Notes: generated by a model from the sequence alone, not told the origin. Shown: positions 1-6,453, counted from the stretch's first letter. The stretch is DNA of 10,636 bases from Caldimicrobium thiodismutans (GCA_002877875.1 PNIE01000063.1:1-10636); one strand, 5' to 3'. Numbers and translations: made by a program.

Positions 1-1044
1 CAGAGCATTAAAAAGGCTATTCAAAAAGCTCTCTCCCAGGCCAAGGCAGAACCAACCTATGTTTTTACCAGTGTAACAGGAGATCATATTCAAACTCATA
101 CTGGAATGGGGGTGGTAGCCCTAAAGGAAAGAGAAGTTACTCCTCAAGATCTTGAAGAGGTCCTTCGCTCAGCGCAAGCTGCAGAGATTCCTCAAGGTAG
201 AGTACTTCTTCATGTAATACCTCAGGAATTTATTCTTGACAATACAAGAGGGATAATTCAGCCACTTGGAATGACAGGCCATCGTCTTGAAGCCCATGTT
301 CAGATAATTACTGCGCAAGCCTCTCACATTCAGAACCTTCTTAAATGTTTTGAATCTCTCGGCCTTGAGATAGACGGTGTCATTTTTCAGGGTCTTGCCT
401 CGGCAGAGGCTGTGCTTACTCCTGAGGAAAAAGAGTTAGGGGTACTTCTGGTAGATATTGGAGGAGGAACAACCGACCTTGTGATCTATAAAGATAATGT
501 TTTGCGCTTTTGTTCCTCCATACCTGTGGGGGGAGAGCTTTTGACAGGAGATTTAGCCATCTGCTTAAGAACTACAAGAAGCGAAGCTGAGAGAATTAAG
601 GTTGAAAAAGGAGTTTGTCTCAAGGAGCTGGTAGAGGCAGATGAATTCGTTGAGGTTCAAGGAATTGGGACTAGATCTACCAAACAGGTCAGCAAAAAAA
701 TGATAGCAGAAATTTTAGAGGAGCGAGTAAAGGAATTGATGGCTCTGATTGAGGCTGAGATAAAAAAATTCCCCAAAACCTATTTAGCCAGTGGAGTAGT
801 CCTAACAGGTGGTTCCTCTTTACTTCCTGGGCTTCTTTATCTTACAGATCAGTTTCTTGATCTTCCTGCAAGAATTGGTTATCCTGAGCGCCTTCCTGGG
901 CTAAGTGAGGAGATCTATCATCCTAAATTTTCTACAGCTGTGGGAATGTTACTTTATGCCTATCAGAACATGGTTGATCAGGTTGAAAAACCTAAGAAGA
1001 AAAAAGGTCTTTTGGATAGAATAAAGGAATTATTAAAAATTTAA
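1..1044 (+). CDS. ftsA: Cell division protein FtsA (5' end cut off by the window)
   Basis: Actin-like ATPase that tethers FtsZ to the inner membrane and recruits later divisome proteins. The frame is open from base 1, and in-frame codons before the first internal ATG at 106 read as normal FtsA sequence, so about 347 residues are visible and roughly the first 65-75 (against about 420 in E. coli) are missing. Seen: a 1C-type subdomain region (about nt 120-360), the actin-fold phosphate-2 motif DIGGGTTD (nt 454-477), a late adenosine-type motif LTGGSSLLPG (nt about 802-831), and a basic stretch KPKKKKG followed by a short amphipathic C-terminal helix (LLDRIKELLKI), the usual membrane-targeting tail. 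The TAA stop at 1042-1044 is followed within 15 bp by the ftsZ start, the classic ftsA-ftsZ order. Upstream genes such as ftsQ may lie outside the window, but this cannot be seen. The identification is firm. Confidence 0.97.
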   Translation, partial: QSIKKAIQKALSQAKAEPTYVFTSVTGDHIQTHTGMGVVALKEREVTPQDLEEVLRSAQAAEIPQGRVLLHVIPQEFILDNTRGIIQPLGMTGHRLEAHVQIITAQASHIQNLLKCFESLGLEIDGVIFQGLASAEAVLTPEEKELGVLLVDIGGGTTDLVIYKDNVLRFCSSIPVGGELLTGDLAICLRTTRSEAERIKVEKGVCLKELVEADEFVEVQGIGTRSTKQVSKKMIAEILEERVKELMALIEAEIKKFPKTYLASGVVLTGGSSLLPGLLYLTDQFLDLPARIGYPERLPGLSEEIYHPKFSTAVGMLLYAYQNMVDQVEKPKKKKGLLDRIKELLKI

Positions 1045-1046
1045 TT

Positions 1047-1054
1047 GGAGGGAG
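1047..1054 (+). promoter_or_regulatory. Ribosome binding site that fixes the ftsZ start
   Basis: GGAGGGAG lies directly after the ftsA stop and five bases before ATG 1060. It decides between ATG 1060 and the in-frame TTG at 1045, which has no comparable site upstream. Confidence 0.75.
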
Positions 1055-1059
1055 ATTAT

Positions 1060-2181
1060 ATGAAAATGGTCTTTGATATGATTGACCAAGAAGAAATAAA
1101 GCTTCAGCCTAATATCAAGGTTATTGGAGTAGGAGGGGCAGGGGGAAATGCTGTCGCTCATATGATAAAAAGGGGGCTTTCAGGAGTAGAATTTATAGTG
1201 GCAAATACTGATTATAAAGTTCTTTCTATGAATCCTGCCCCGGTAAAGATTCAACTGGGAAAGAATTTAACCAGGGGCCTTGGGGCAGGTGGCAAGCCAG
1301 AAATTGGCAGAAAGGCTGCTGAAGAATCTGAGAAGGATTTAAGAGATATTTTAAAAGATGCTGATATGGTCTTTCTTGCAGCAGGAATGGGTGGTGGAAC
1401 GGGGACTGGTGCAACCCCTTTTATTGCTAGCCTCTGTAAAGAAATGGGAATTCTTACTGTAGCAGTGGTAACTAAGCCTTTTTCTTTTGAGGGAAAATTA
1501 CGTATGAAACAGGCTGAAGAAGGTCTTGAAGAATTAAAAAAGCATGTGGATACTTTAATAACTATTCCTAACGACAAATTGATTCTCCTTGGAGCACCTC
1601 AGGAAAGGCTTTATGAGATGTTTAAAAAAGCTGATGATGTATTATATTATGCTGTAAGGGGTATATCTGATTTAATTCTTTCTCCTGGTTATATTAATCT
1701 TGATTTTGCGGATGTAAAGGCGGTGATGACAGAAAGTGGTGGAGTGGCTCTAATGGGTATGGGTGAGGCTTCAGGAGAGGAAAGGGCTGAACTTGCTACC
1801 CAAATGGCTATTTCCAGTCCTTTGCTTGACGATCTTTCCCTAAACGGAGCCCGGGGATTACTTCTTAATATAAGTGTCCATCCTGAAACCTTAACTCTTC
1901 AAGAAACTCAATATATTACAGGAACCATTTCTAAGGAGCTTCATCCCGAGGCTAAAGTTTTCTTTGGTGTAGTCTTTGATGAGTCCCTTGGGGAAACTTT
2001 ACGGATAACTCTTATTGCAACTGGGCTTGAGAGGGAAAAAAGAGAAGAAAGATCCTCTGAAAAGGTCATCTCTTTTGAGGACAAGCAGAAAAGAGAAGAA
2101 TTTAAAAGGTTTAATTGGAGAGAATGGCTTGATGAAGATATTCTTGAGATTCCAACCATACTTAGAAAAAGTGCTGATTAA
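1060..2181 (+). CDS. ftsZ: Cell division protein FtsZ
   Basis: Tubulin-like GTPase that polymerises at mid-cell to form the Z ring. From ATG 1060 the protein has 373 residues. Seen: GVGGAGGNAV at about 23-32 (nucleotide-binding loop), the tubulin signature GGGTGTG at 111-117, and the T7 synergy-loop motif NLDFADVKAVM at 213-223. A charged linker of only about 30 residues (about 324-356) leads to the C-terminal peptide ending EIPTILRKSAD (363-373), which binds FtsA and other partners. The in-frame TTG at 1045 abuts the ftsA stop, but it would place the ribosome site GGAGGGAG (1047-1054) inside the coding region. ATG 1060 sits five bases after that site and is preferred. The gene directly follows ftsA, so the two are probably co-transcribed and translationally linked. 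Function is certain; the start is well supported. Confidence 0.98.
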   Translation: MKMVFDMIDQEEIKLQPNIKVIGVGGAGGNAVAHMIKRGLSGVEFIVANTDYKVLSMNPAPVKIQLGKNLTRGLGAGGKPEIGRKAAEESEKDLRDILKDADMVFLAAGMGGGTGTGATPFIASLCKEMGILTVAVVTKPFSFEGKLRMKQAEEGLEELKKHVDTLITIPNDKLILLGAPQERLYEMFKKADDVLYYAVRGISDLILSPGYINLDFADVKAVMTESGGVALMGMGEASGEERAELATQMAISSPLLDDLSLNGARGLLLNISVHPETLTLQETQYITGTISKELHPEAKVFFGVVFDESLGETLRITLIATGLEREKREERSSEKVISFEDKQKREEFKRFNWREWLDEDILEIPTILRKSAD

Positions 2182-2195
2182 AAGAGGTGGGGGGT

Positions 2196-2981
2196 ATGAA
2201 GGAAATAGCTACTTTTGAAGATCCTGTTAAAAAGCAGCCTCTAAAACTTGCTCTTTTTAGAGTAGATGAGATTGAGGCTCCCCCTTTTCAGAGAGATGTT
2301 TCGGAAAGTTTAAAAAAACATTTGGAGATGGCCATTGAAAAACTTGGTTTTTTAACTCCTATTGTAGTGGTTCCGAAAGGTGGCAAATATTATGTAGTTG
2401 ATGGAAGACACAGACTAGAGGCTATGAGAGATCTTGGTGCAAGAGAGATACTGGGGATCATTGTGGATGAAAGTCTTTATCACTATATACTCGAGTTTAA
2501 TACAGAAAAGCCTCCAAATGTTAAAGAGAAAGCCAAACAGGCTTATAGACTTTTTATGGATTTCTTGAGAGAATCTCCGGATTTAGTTGAAGAGGATCTC
2601 TTCACCTATTTTAAAGAACCTATGCTTATAACTTTTGGATTTGCTATTGAGGAATATGATGCCAGATTTCCTGCAAGTTTTTATGAAAGTTTTGTTTCCA
2701 AAATTGACCATTTTTTAAGGGTTCCTTTGTCTGAGGCAGTTGAGGAGAGGAGAAAAAGGGCTGAGGCCTTGATAGAGTTAAATCGAATAGTTAATGAGAA
2801 ATATGCCGAATTTGGTTGGGAAAATGCCCTTCTTAAGGGAGAGATTGTGAGAAAGGCCGTGCAGAAGGCTTATGGAGTGAGGGTAAGAACTATCGAAGAA
2901 GAATTTTACTCAGCTGTGGAGCGGGTGAAAGAGGCCTGTCAAGCCTTAACACCCGAAGATTTCGGAGAGATGCAAGAATGA
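2196..2981 (+). CDS. ParB/sulfiredoxin-fold protein of unknown function
   Basis: A 261-residue protein whose first about 100 residues resemble the ParB N-terminal fold. It has a FQRD box at 31-34, a conserved segment GFLTPIVVVP at 51-60, and VDGRHRLEAMRDLGA at 68-82, the position of the phosphate/nucleotide-contacting GxRR-type box of ParB. In canonical chromosome-partitioning ParB this domain binds CTP; whether it does here is unknown. The remaining about 160 residues are charged and helical (EKPPNVKEKAKQAY from about 104; EERRKRAEALIELNRIV at about 183-199). I see no clear helix-turn-helix like the parS-binding domain of ParB. ATG 2196 is chosen over an in-frame GTG at 2187 because the purine-rich AGAGG lies at 2182-2188. 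The gene follows ftsZ by 14 bp and overlaps the Memo gene by ATGA, so it is likely in the ftsAZ transcript. No parA is adjacent. The fold assignment is good; the function is not known. Confidence 0.8.
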   Translation: MKEIATFEDPVKKQPLKLALFRVDEIEAPPFQRDVSESLKKHLEMAIEKLGFLTPIVVVPKGGKYYVVDGRHRLEAMRDLGAREILGIIVDESLYHYILEFNTEKPPNVKEKAKQAYRLFMDFLRESPDLVEEDLFTYFKEPMLITFGFAIEEYDARFPASFYESFVSKIDHFLRVPLSEAVEERRKRAEALIELNRIVNEKYAEFGWENALLKGEIVRKAVQKAYGVRVRTIEEEFYSAVERVKEACQALTPEDFGEMQE

Positions 2982-4168
2982 GCTTAGACCCTACTTATAA
3001 ACCTCTATTAAGATATGTAGATCTAATCCCAGGTGAGTATCAAGGTCAGGCAGTCTTTTTTTTGCGAGATCCAGTGGGTATTGTTGAGGAAATCGTAACT
3101 ATTCCTCAGGAGCTTATTTTCTTACTTGCCCTTATGGATGGCAATCATGACTTGAGAGATCTTCAAGTTGAGGCTACTAGAAAGTCTGGGGAGATCGTTC
3201 CCTTTGAGGAGATAGAGAGATTTGTTAGTTTTTTAGATGAGAAGGGCTTTCTTTGGAGTAAAAATTTTGAGGAGATCAAAGAGCAGGCTTATAAGGTTTG
3301 GTTTCAGCAAAGGATTCGTCCTATGGCTCATGCTAATTCGGCTTATCCACTTGAGGAAAAAGAGGCCAGGGAATTCCTCAATCAGATTTTAAGTTTAGCA
3401 AAGGCTGATGGTGCTAAACCACCTCGCATCTTAATTGCCCCTCATATTGATTTAAGGGTAGGTGCGAAGTGCTATGCTGAAGCCTACAGTAGATTTAATA
3501 TACCCTCAGGCTCAAGAATTATCATTCTAGGGGTCGGTCATCATCTGGATTATCCCTATTCCCTTTTAACTAAGGATATGGCAACCCCTTTTGGACTTTT
3601 GAGAAATGATAGGGGAGGGCTTTTATATCTCGCACAAACCAAAAAACTTGAACTTTTTCCTGATCATATGGCTCATAAACTTGAACATTCCCTTGAATTT
3701 CAGGGGCTTTTTTTGCATTATCTTAAGGGTAATGAAATTGTTGTTTTACCTCTACTGATAGGGTCCTTTTTTATTCTAAAACAAAATAAAGAGTTCGTGG
3801 AGAAATTAATCGAAGGGTTACTTGAGCTCTTTGATGAAAGAACTTATATGGTCCTTGGTATAGATTTTTGTCATCTGGGCCTTCGTTATGGAGACTCTGT
3901 ACCCTTAGATGTAAACTTGGCAGAAAGGGCGCTTCATGTTGATCGAGAGATTCTTGAACTTACCTTTTTAGGTAAAACTAATGATCTTGAAAAAGTCTTA
4001 GAGGAAAATGAAAAATTGAAGATCTGCGGAGGAGGGCCCCTTTATCTTCTTTCACTCTTTATTGAAAAAGGAAATTTCAATGGTAGAGGAGAAATCTTTT
4101 ATCAAGAAATGTTACCCTTTGGTGAAGGCTCAGGAGTAAGCGTAGCGGGAGCAGGATATTATATCTAA
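2978..4168 (+). CDS. Memo-family protein, AmmeMemoRadiSam system protein B type, with N-terminal extension
   Basis: A 396-residue protein. Residues about 112-396 match the MEMO1/MEMO-like family: APHIDLRVG (154-162, His156), LGVGHH (184-189), the AHKLEHSLEFQ box (232-242) and GIDFCHLG (294-301, Cys298 and His299). By alignment with human MEMO1, these match its metal-ligand His49, His81 and Cys244, so a redox-metal site is likely retained. In bacteria this family often occurs with an AMMECR1 protein and a radical SAM enzyme; neither is in this window. Residues 1 to about 105 are extra compared with the short family members. Parts such as LLALMDGNHDLRDLQ and RFVSFLDEKGFLW resemble a PqqD-like winged helix (inference). 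The start ATG 2978 overlaps the previous stop as ATGA and has GGAGAG at 2964-2969, pointing to translational coupling. The biochemical role of bacterial Memo proteins is unsettled. Confidence 0.88.
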   Translation: MSLDPTYKPLLRYVDLIPGEYQGQAVFFLRDPVGIVEEIVTIPQELIFLLALMDGNHDLRDLQVEATRKSGEIVPFEEIERFVSFLDEKGFLWSKNFEEIKEQAYKVWFQQRIRPMAHANSAYPLEEKEAREFLNQILSLAKADGAKPPRILIAPHIDLRVGAKCYAEAYSRFNIPSGSRIIILGVGHHLDYPYSLLTKDMATPFGLLRNDRGGLLYLAQTKKLELFPDHMAHKLEHSLEFQGLFLHYLKGNEIVVLPLLIGSFFILKQNKEFVEKLIEGLLELFDERTYMVLGIDFCHLGLRYGDSVPLDVNLAERALHVDREILELTFLGKTNDLEKVLEENEKLKICGGGPLYLLSLFIEKGNFNGRGEIFYQEMLPFGEGSGVSVAGAGYYI

Positions 4169-4642
4169 AAGTTTAAATTTCTCAAAGGTAGAGAGTATAA
4201 TAAAGGACCCTTTAAAGCCAAATTTTTTAGGATTTAAATCTTCCCTTTTATAGGCATATCAATTGGCAAGAAAAGCCCCAATATTAAGATCTAATTTTTA
4301 ATTCCTTAAGGGTTTCTCCACCATGATATTTTTCAGAAACCTTATTTACTTTTTGAAGAGAAATTTTGGGAGTGAATCTTTAATTAATTAATTTCAATCA
4401 ATAAAGGGGTGGATTTAAAATAGCTATAAATTCTAAAAAATCCCTTTCTTTGAGAGAGAAGCCTTAGCATTTAAATAATTATTTAAATAATTAGCTAAGG
4501 TTTTACAATTAAAGAGAGGTCTATTAAAAATTCCTTCTTTAAGGCTATAAAGCTCAATAAATCTTTTTTAAATACCCTTAGAAAGGTTAAGTAAAAAATA
4601 AGACAAATTTGAGTAAATCAATGAGAGGCAATTCTTAATTTT
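4169..4642 (-). pseudogene. Possible decayed protein-coding gene, family not recognised
   Basis: The minus strand reads as protein-like sequence in pieces. The first frame is open at 4571-4642 and, after one TAA (4568-4570), at 4436-4567 (44 codons, including GIFNRPLFNCKTLANYLNN). It ends at TAG 4433-4435, where a neighbouring frame continues (FLEFIAILNPPL, about 4404-4439). After two stops that second frame is open at 4287-4379 (including KVNKVSEKYHGGETLKELKI). The first frame then resumes at about 4262-4282 (IGAFLAN) and, after a TGA, from 4258 down into the Memo gene (YAYKREDLNPKKFGFKGSF). Two frame shifts and at least five stops make an active gene impossible. I do not recognise the family. 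AT-rich non-coding DNA can give similar fragments by chance, so this is tentative. If real, it lay just downstream of, and in the same direction as, the ahbA-like gene. Confidence 0.33.
4462..4500. repeat. 12-bp tandem duplication flanked by 7-bp inverted repeats
   Basis: ATTTAAATAATT occurs twice head-to-tail (4469-4480 and 4481-4492). The pair is flanked by CCTTAGC (4462-4468) and its exact reverse complement GCTAAGG (4494-4500). The inside also contains self-complementary stretches (4469-4488 and 4476-4493), so a cruciform or imperfect hairpin could form. On the minus strand the duplication encodes NYLN twice in the decayed frame, which fits a slippage event. There is no T-tract after the stem, so it does not look like a standard terminator. 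Confidence 0.7.
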
Positions 4643-4649
4643 TTAAGAA
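4632..4649 (-). terminator. Weak AT-rich hairpin after the ahbA-like gene
   Basis: TTCTTAA and TTAAGAA form a perfect 7-bp stem around a TTTT loop, starting ten bases past the minus-strand stop codon at 4659. The position suits a terminator, but the stem has only one G-C pair and no U-tract follows on either strand, so it may be an AT-rich coincidence. Confidence 0.2.
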
Positions 4650-4658
4650 AAACTAAAA

Positions 4659-5099
4659 CTATAATTCAAAGACGGCTTTTACTTTAAATTTCTTTTCTGC
4701 TGGGAAGGCCTTAATTTTAATCTGAAATTCCTCTTCCAGCCTTTTAAGATAGGGTTCTAAATCTTCTTTTTTAGGTAAAACCAAGGTGAACCAGAAATTA
4801 TATTTATGATCTCTTAAGTAGGCATGGGTAACCTCAGGAAGGTTGGAAATTTTCTCAGCAAGAGAAAGTTTTTCTTCTGGTAAAGAGGTGGCACAGAGGC
4901 AGGTAAAGTGTCCCAGTTTAATTGAATCAGGGCTTGCTCCAAGATGTCTGAGAATTCCCTTTTCTTTTAGATCCTTTAGAAAGGAAATTACCTCCTCTTC
5001 TGAGAGGCCAGATTTCTCTCCAAGAACTTGAAAGGGCCTCTCTTCAAGGGGAAATTCTTTTTGTATAAGATTGAGAAGTTTTTTATAAGCCTCTTTCAT
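4659..5099 (-). CDS. ahbA: Siroheme decarboxylase subunit, AhbA-like (Lrp/AsnC fold)
   Basis: A 146-residue protein of the AhbA/AhbB/NirDLGH family. AhbA and AhbB together decarboxylate siroheme to didecarboxysiroheme in the siroheme-dependent heme pathway of sulfate reducers and archaea, in the cytoplasm. Seen: an N-terminal Lrp-type helix-turn-helix (about 4-50, with LSEEEVISFLKDLKEKGILR), a sheet-rich AsnC-like domain, and the family signature VTHAYLRDHKYNFWFTLVLP (90-109). The YLRxHxYNxWFT form fits AhbA better than AhbB, whose equivalent usually reads PYNLFTMxH; this is from memory of the family. Length is normal. The partner subunit and the radical SAM enzymes AhbC/AhbD are not in the window. 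The ATG start matches the family's usual N-terminus and an in-frame TAA lies 18 bases upstream, yet there is no Shine-Dalgarno sequence. Family confidence is high; subunit identity is moderate. Confidence 0.85.
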   Translation of the reverse strand: MKEAYKKLLNLIQKEFPLEERPFQVLGEKSGLSEEEVISFLKDLKEKGILRHLGASPDSIKLGHFTCLCATSLPEEKLSLAEKISNLPEVTHAYLRDHKYNFWFTLVLPKKEDLEPYLKRLEEEFQIKIKAFPAEKKFKVKAVFEL

Positions 5100-5138
5100 T
5101 TTTAGGAGGTTATACTTTTAAATGCAGTAAATCTATGA

Positions 5139-5147
5139 TATTATAAA
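5139..5147. promoter_or_regulatory. Overlapping -10-like elements for divergent transcription
   Basis: The 93-bp region between the divergent ahbA-like and fabZ starts contains TATAAT on the minus strand (5140-5145), overlapped on the + strand by TATTAT (5139-5144) and TATAAA (5142-5147). I find no good -35 box at 16-18 bp on either side, and AT-rich DNA gives such matches easily. If used, the fabZ leader would start near 5153 and the ahbA leader near 5132. Confidence 0.3.
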
Positions 5148-5164
5148 ATCAAAAAAAAGGAAGG

Positions 5165-5186
5165 CCTCCCAAATTTTGGCAGGAGG
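5165..5186 (+). promoter_or_regulatory. Possible hairpin hiding the fabZ ribosome binding site
   Basis: CCTCC (5165-5169) is complementary to GGAGG (5182-5186), the core of the strong fabZ ribosome site AGGAGGTG (5181-5188), six bases before ATG 5193. The 12-base loop itself contains CCAAA and TTTGG. In an mRNA starting upstream of about 5160 this would sequester the site. The stem is only five pairs, so at high growth temperature it would be marginal. Confidence 0.3.
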
Positions 5187-5192
5187 TGATTA

Positions 5193-5651
5193 ATGGAAGA
5201 AAAGAGGGAGTTATCTTTAAAAGAGGTTATGGAGCTTTTACCTCATCGATATCCCTTTTTAATGATAGACAGGGTTGTGGAACTTGATCCTGAAAGGGAA
5301 TACATAAAGGCTATAAAGCAAGTTAGTATTAATGAGCCCTATTTTCAAGGGCATTTTCCTGGGAAGCCTATTATGCCTGGAGTTCTTATTATTGAGGCTA
5401 TGGCGCAAACTGGAGCCGTTTATTTAAAAAAGGTTTTTCCTGAATGCAGGGAAAAGCTTTTTGTCCTAGCAGGGCTTGAAAATGTGCGTTTTAAAAGTCC
5501 GGTTTATCCTGGAGATACCATTGTTATTGAGGCTGAAAAATTTAAGAGAAAGGGGCATATCATAAGAACTATGGTTACAGCCAAAGTGGAAGAAAGGGTA
5601 GTTGCTCAAGCTGAAATCATTGCGGCAATGATTGAGGCAAAAGATGAGTAA
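5193..5651 (+). CDS. fabZ: 3-hydroxyacyl-[acyl-carrier-protein] dehydratase FabZ
   Basis: Hot-dog-fold enzyme that dehydrates beta-hydroxyacyl-ACP in type II fatty acid elongation. It competes with LpxA for beta-hydroxyacyl-ACP, so it influences the balance between phospholipid and lipid A. The protein has 152 residues, a normal length. Seen: LLPHRYPFLMIDRV at 15-28 and the active-site segment GHFPGKPIMPGVL at 53-65, with catalytic His54 and Glu68 (LIIEAMAQ). ATG 5193 follows AGGAGGTG. The gene opens a five-gene + strand operon, and its last eight bases overlap lpxA, the usual fabZ-lpxA pairing in diderm bacteria. Nothing is missing or unusual in the protein. Confidence 0.97.
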   Translation: MEEKRELSLKEVMELLPHRYPFLMIDRVVELDPEREYIKAIKQVSINEPYFQGHFPGKPIMPGVLIIEAMAQTGAVYLKKVFPECREKLFVLAGLENVRFKSPVYPGDTIVIEAEKFKRKGHIIRTMVTAKVEERVVAQAEIIAAMIEAKDE

Positions 5652-6453
5652 GATTCATCCTACTGCCTTGGTAGATAAGAGAGCAGAGCTTGCAGAAAAT
5701 GTCGAAATTGGTCCAAATGTTTACATCGGGCCAAAGGTATTTATTGATGAAGGAACAATTATAAAGGCTAATACTTATATAGAATCAAACACTAAGATTG
5801 GGAAAAATAATCAGATTGGCCCCTTTGCAGTTATAGGAACTCCTCCTCAGCATCTTTCCTATAAAGGAGAAGACACCTATGTGGAGATAGGAGATAATAA
5901 TATCATTAGGGAATTTGTCACCATTCACCGAGGAACACTACTTGATGAGGGTATAACAAGAATTGGCAACAACAATCTTTTGATGAGTTATGTCCATATA
6001 GCCCATGATTGTAAGGTGGGCAATTTTGTGATCATGTCTAATAATGCTACTCTTGGGGGGCATGTAAGGGTATATGATAGGGTAGTGATGGGAGGATTTG
6101 CAGCAGTTCATCAGTTTTGCCGTATAGGTAGCTTTGCTTTTGTGGCTGGGATGAGTGGAGTTGCCAAGGATGTTCCTCCTTTTGTAAAGGTTTTTGGAAT
6201 ACCAGCTAAAATTCAGGGTCTAAATCTTGTTGGGCTCAAAAGGGCTGGTTTTTCAAAGGAGGAAATAAGAAAAATTTCTCAAGCCCTGGGAATCTTTCTT
6301 GATGGCCCAGCAACTCTGTCTGAGGTTATTCATGAACTTAAAGATATCTTTGGAGAGGAAGCTTGGGTTAAAATTTTTATTAATTTCTTAGAAAATCCCT
6401 CAAGACAGGGAATTATGAGAAGAAGAGTCTCAGAAGGAGAAAATGGCGGATAA
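5644..6453 (+). CDS. lpxA: UDP-N-acetylglucosamine O-acyltransferase LpxA
   Basis: First enzyme of lipid A synthesis: transfers a 3-hydroxyacyl chain from ACP to the glucosamine 3-position of UDP-GlcNAc, as a cytoplasmic trimer. The protein has 269 residues (E. coli 262). Seen: a left-handed beta-helix of hexapeptide repeats (about 2-185) and the catalytic segment HIAHDC at 118-123. His121 and His118 match E. coli His125 and His122, and His140 and His156 match His144 and His160. A helical C-terminal domain starts with LKRAGFSKEEIR. Gly169 aligns without gaps to E. coli Gly173 of the hydrocarbon ruler, which suggests a long acyl chain. ATG 5644 (MSKIHPTALV) is preferred over an in-frame TTG at 5632 because it matches the family start and has TGAGG at 5633-5637. 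It overlaps fabZ by eight bases and lpxI by eleven. Confidence 0.97.
   Translation: MSKIHPTALVDKRAELAENVEIGPNVYIGPKVFIDEGTIIKANTYIESNTKIGKNNQIGPFAVIGTPPQHLSYKGEDTYVEIGDNNIIREFVTIHRGTLLDEGITRIGNNNLLMSYVHIAHDCKVGNFVIMSNNATLGGHVRVYDRVVMGGFAAVHQFCRIGSFAFVAGMSGVAKDVPPFVKVFGIPAKIQGLNLVGLKRAGFSKEEIRKISQALGIFLDGPATLSEVIHELKDIFGEEAWVKIFINFLENPSRQGIMRRRVSEGENGG

Larger units (their letters stand above)
4169..4658. other. 490-bp gene-free gap between convergent genes
   Basis: A very AT-rich stretch with no intact reading frame on either strand, lying between the ends of the Memo gene (+) and the ahbA-like gene (-). It contains broken minus-strand reading frames, a 12-bp tandem duplication within a larger inverted repeat near 4462-4500, and an AT hairpin at 4632-4649, each listed separately. 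I see no convincing GC-rich stem plus U-tract terminator for either flanking gene, no tRNA-like fold, no CRISPR repeats and no insertion-sequence ends. Confidence 0.8.

Noticed and set aside
1226..1577. Two minus-strand open frames inside ftsZ
   Set aside because: They lie wholly within the strongly conserved FtsZ core on the opposite strand, and have no ribosome site or recognisable protein features.
4198..4236. Possible terminator after the Memo gene (AAAGG-AC-CCTTT followed by a T run)
   Set aside because: The loop would be two bases, the stem is weak, and the T run starts well after the stem, so a working intrinsic terminator is not supported.
4287..4379. Remnant of an IS256-type transposase in the decayed segment
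   Set aside because: A loose resemblance to a short stretch of such transposases was considered, but there is no catalytic motif, no terminal inverted repeats and no target duplication.
4843..5031. + strand 62-codon frame opposite the ahbA-like gene
   Set aside because: The minus-strand protein carries the AhbA family signature; the + strand translation has no recognisable features.
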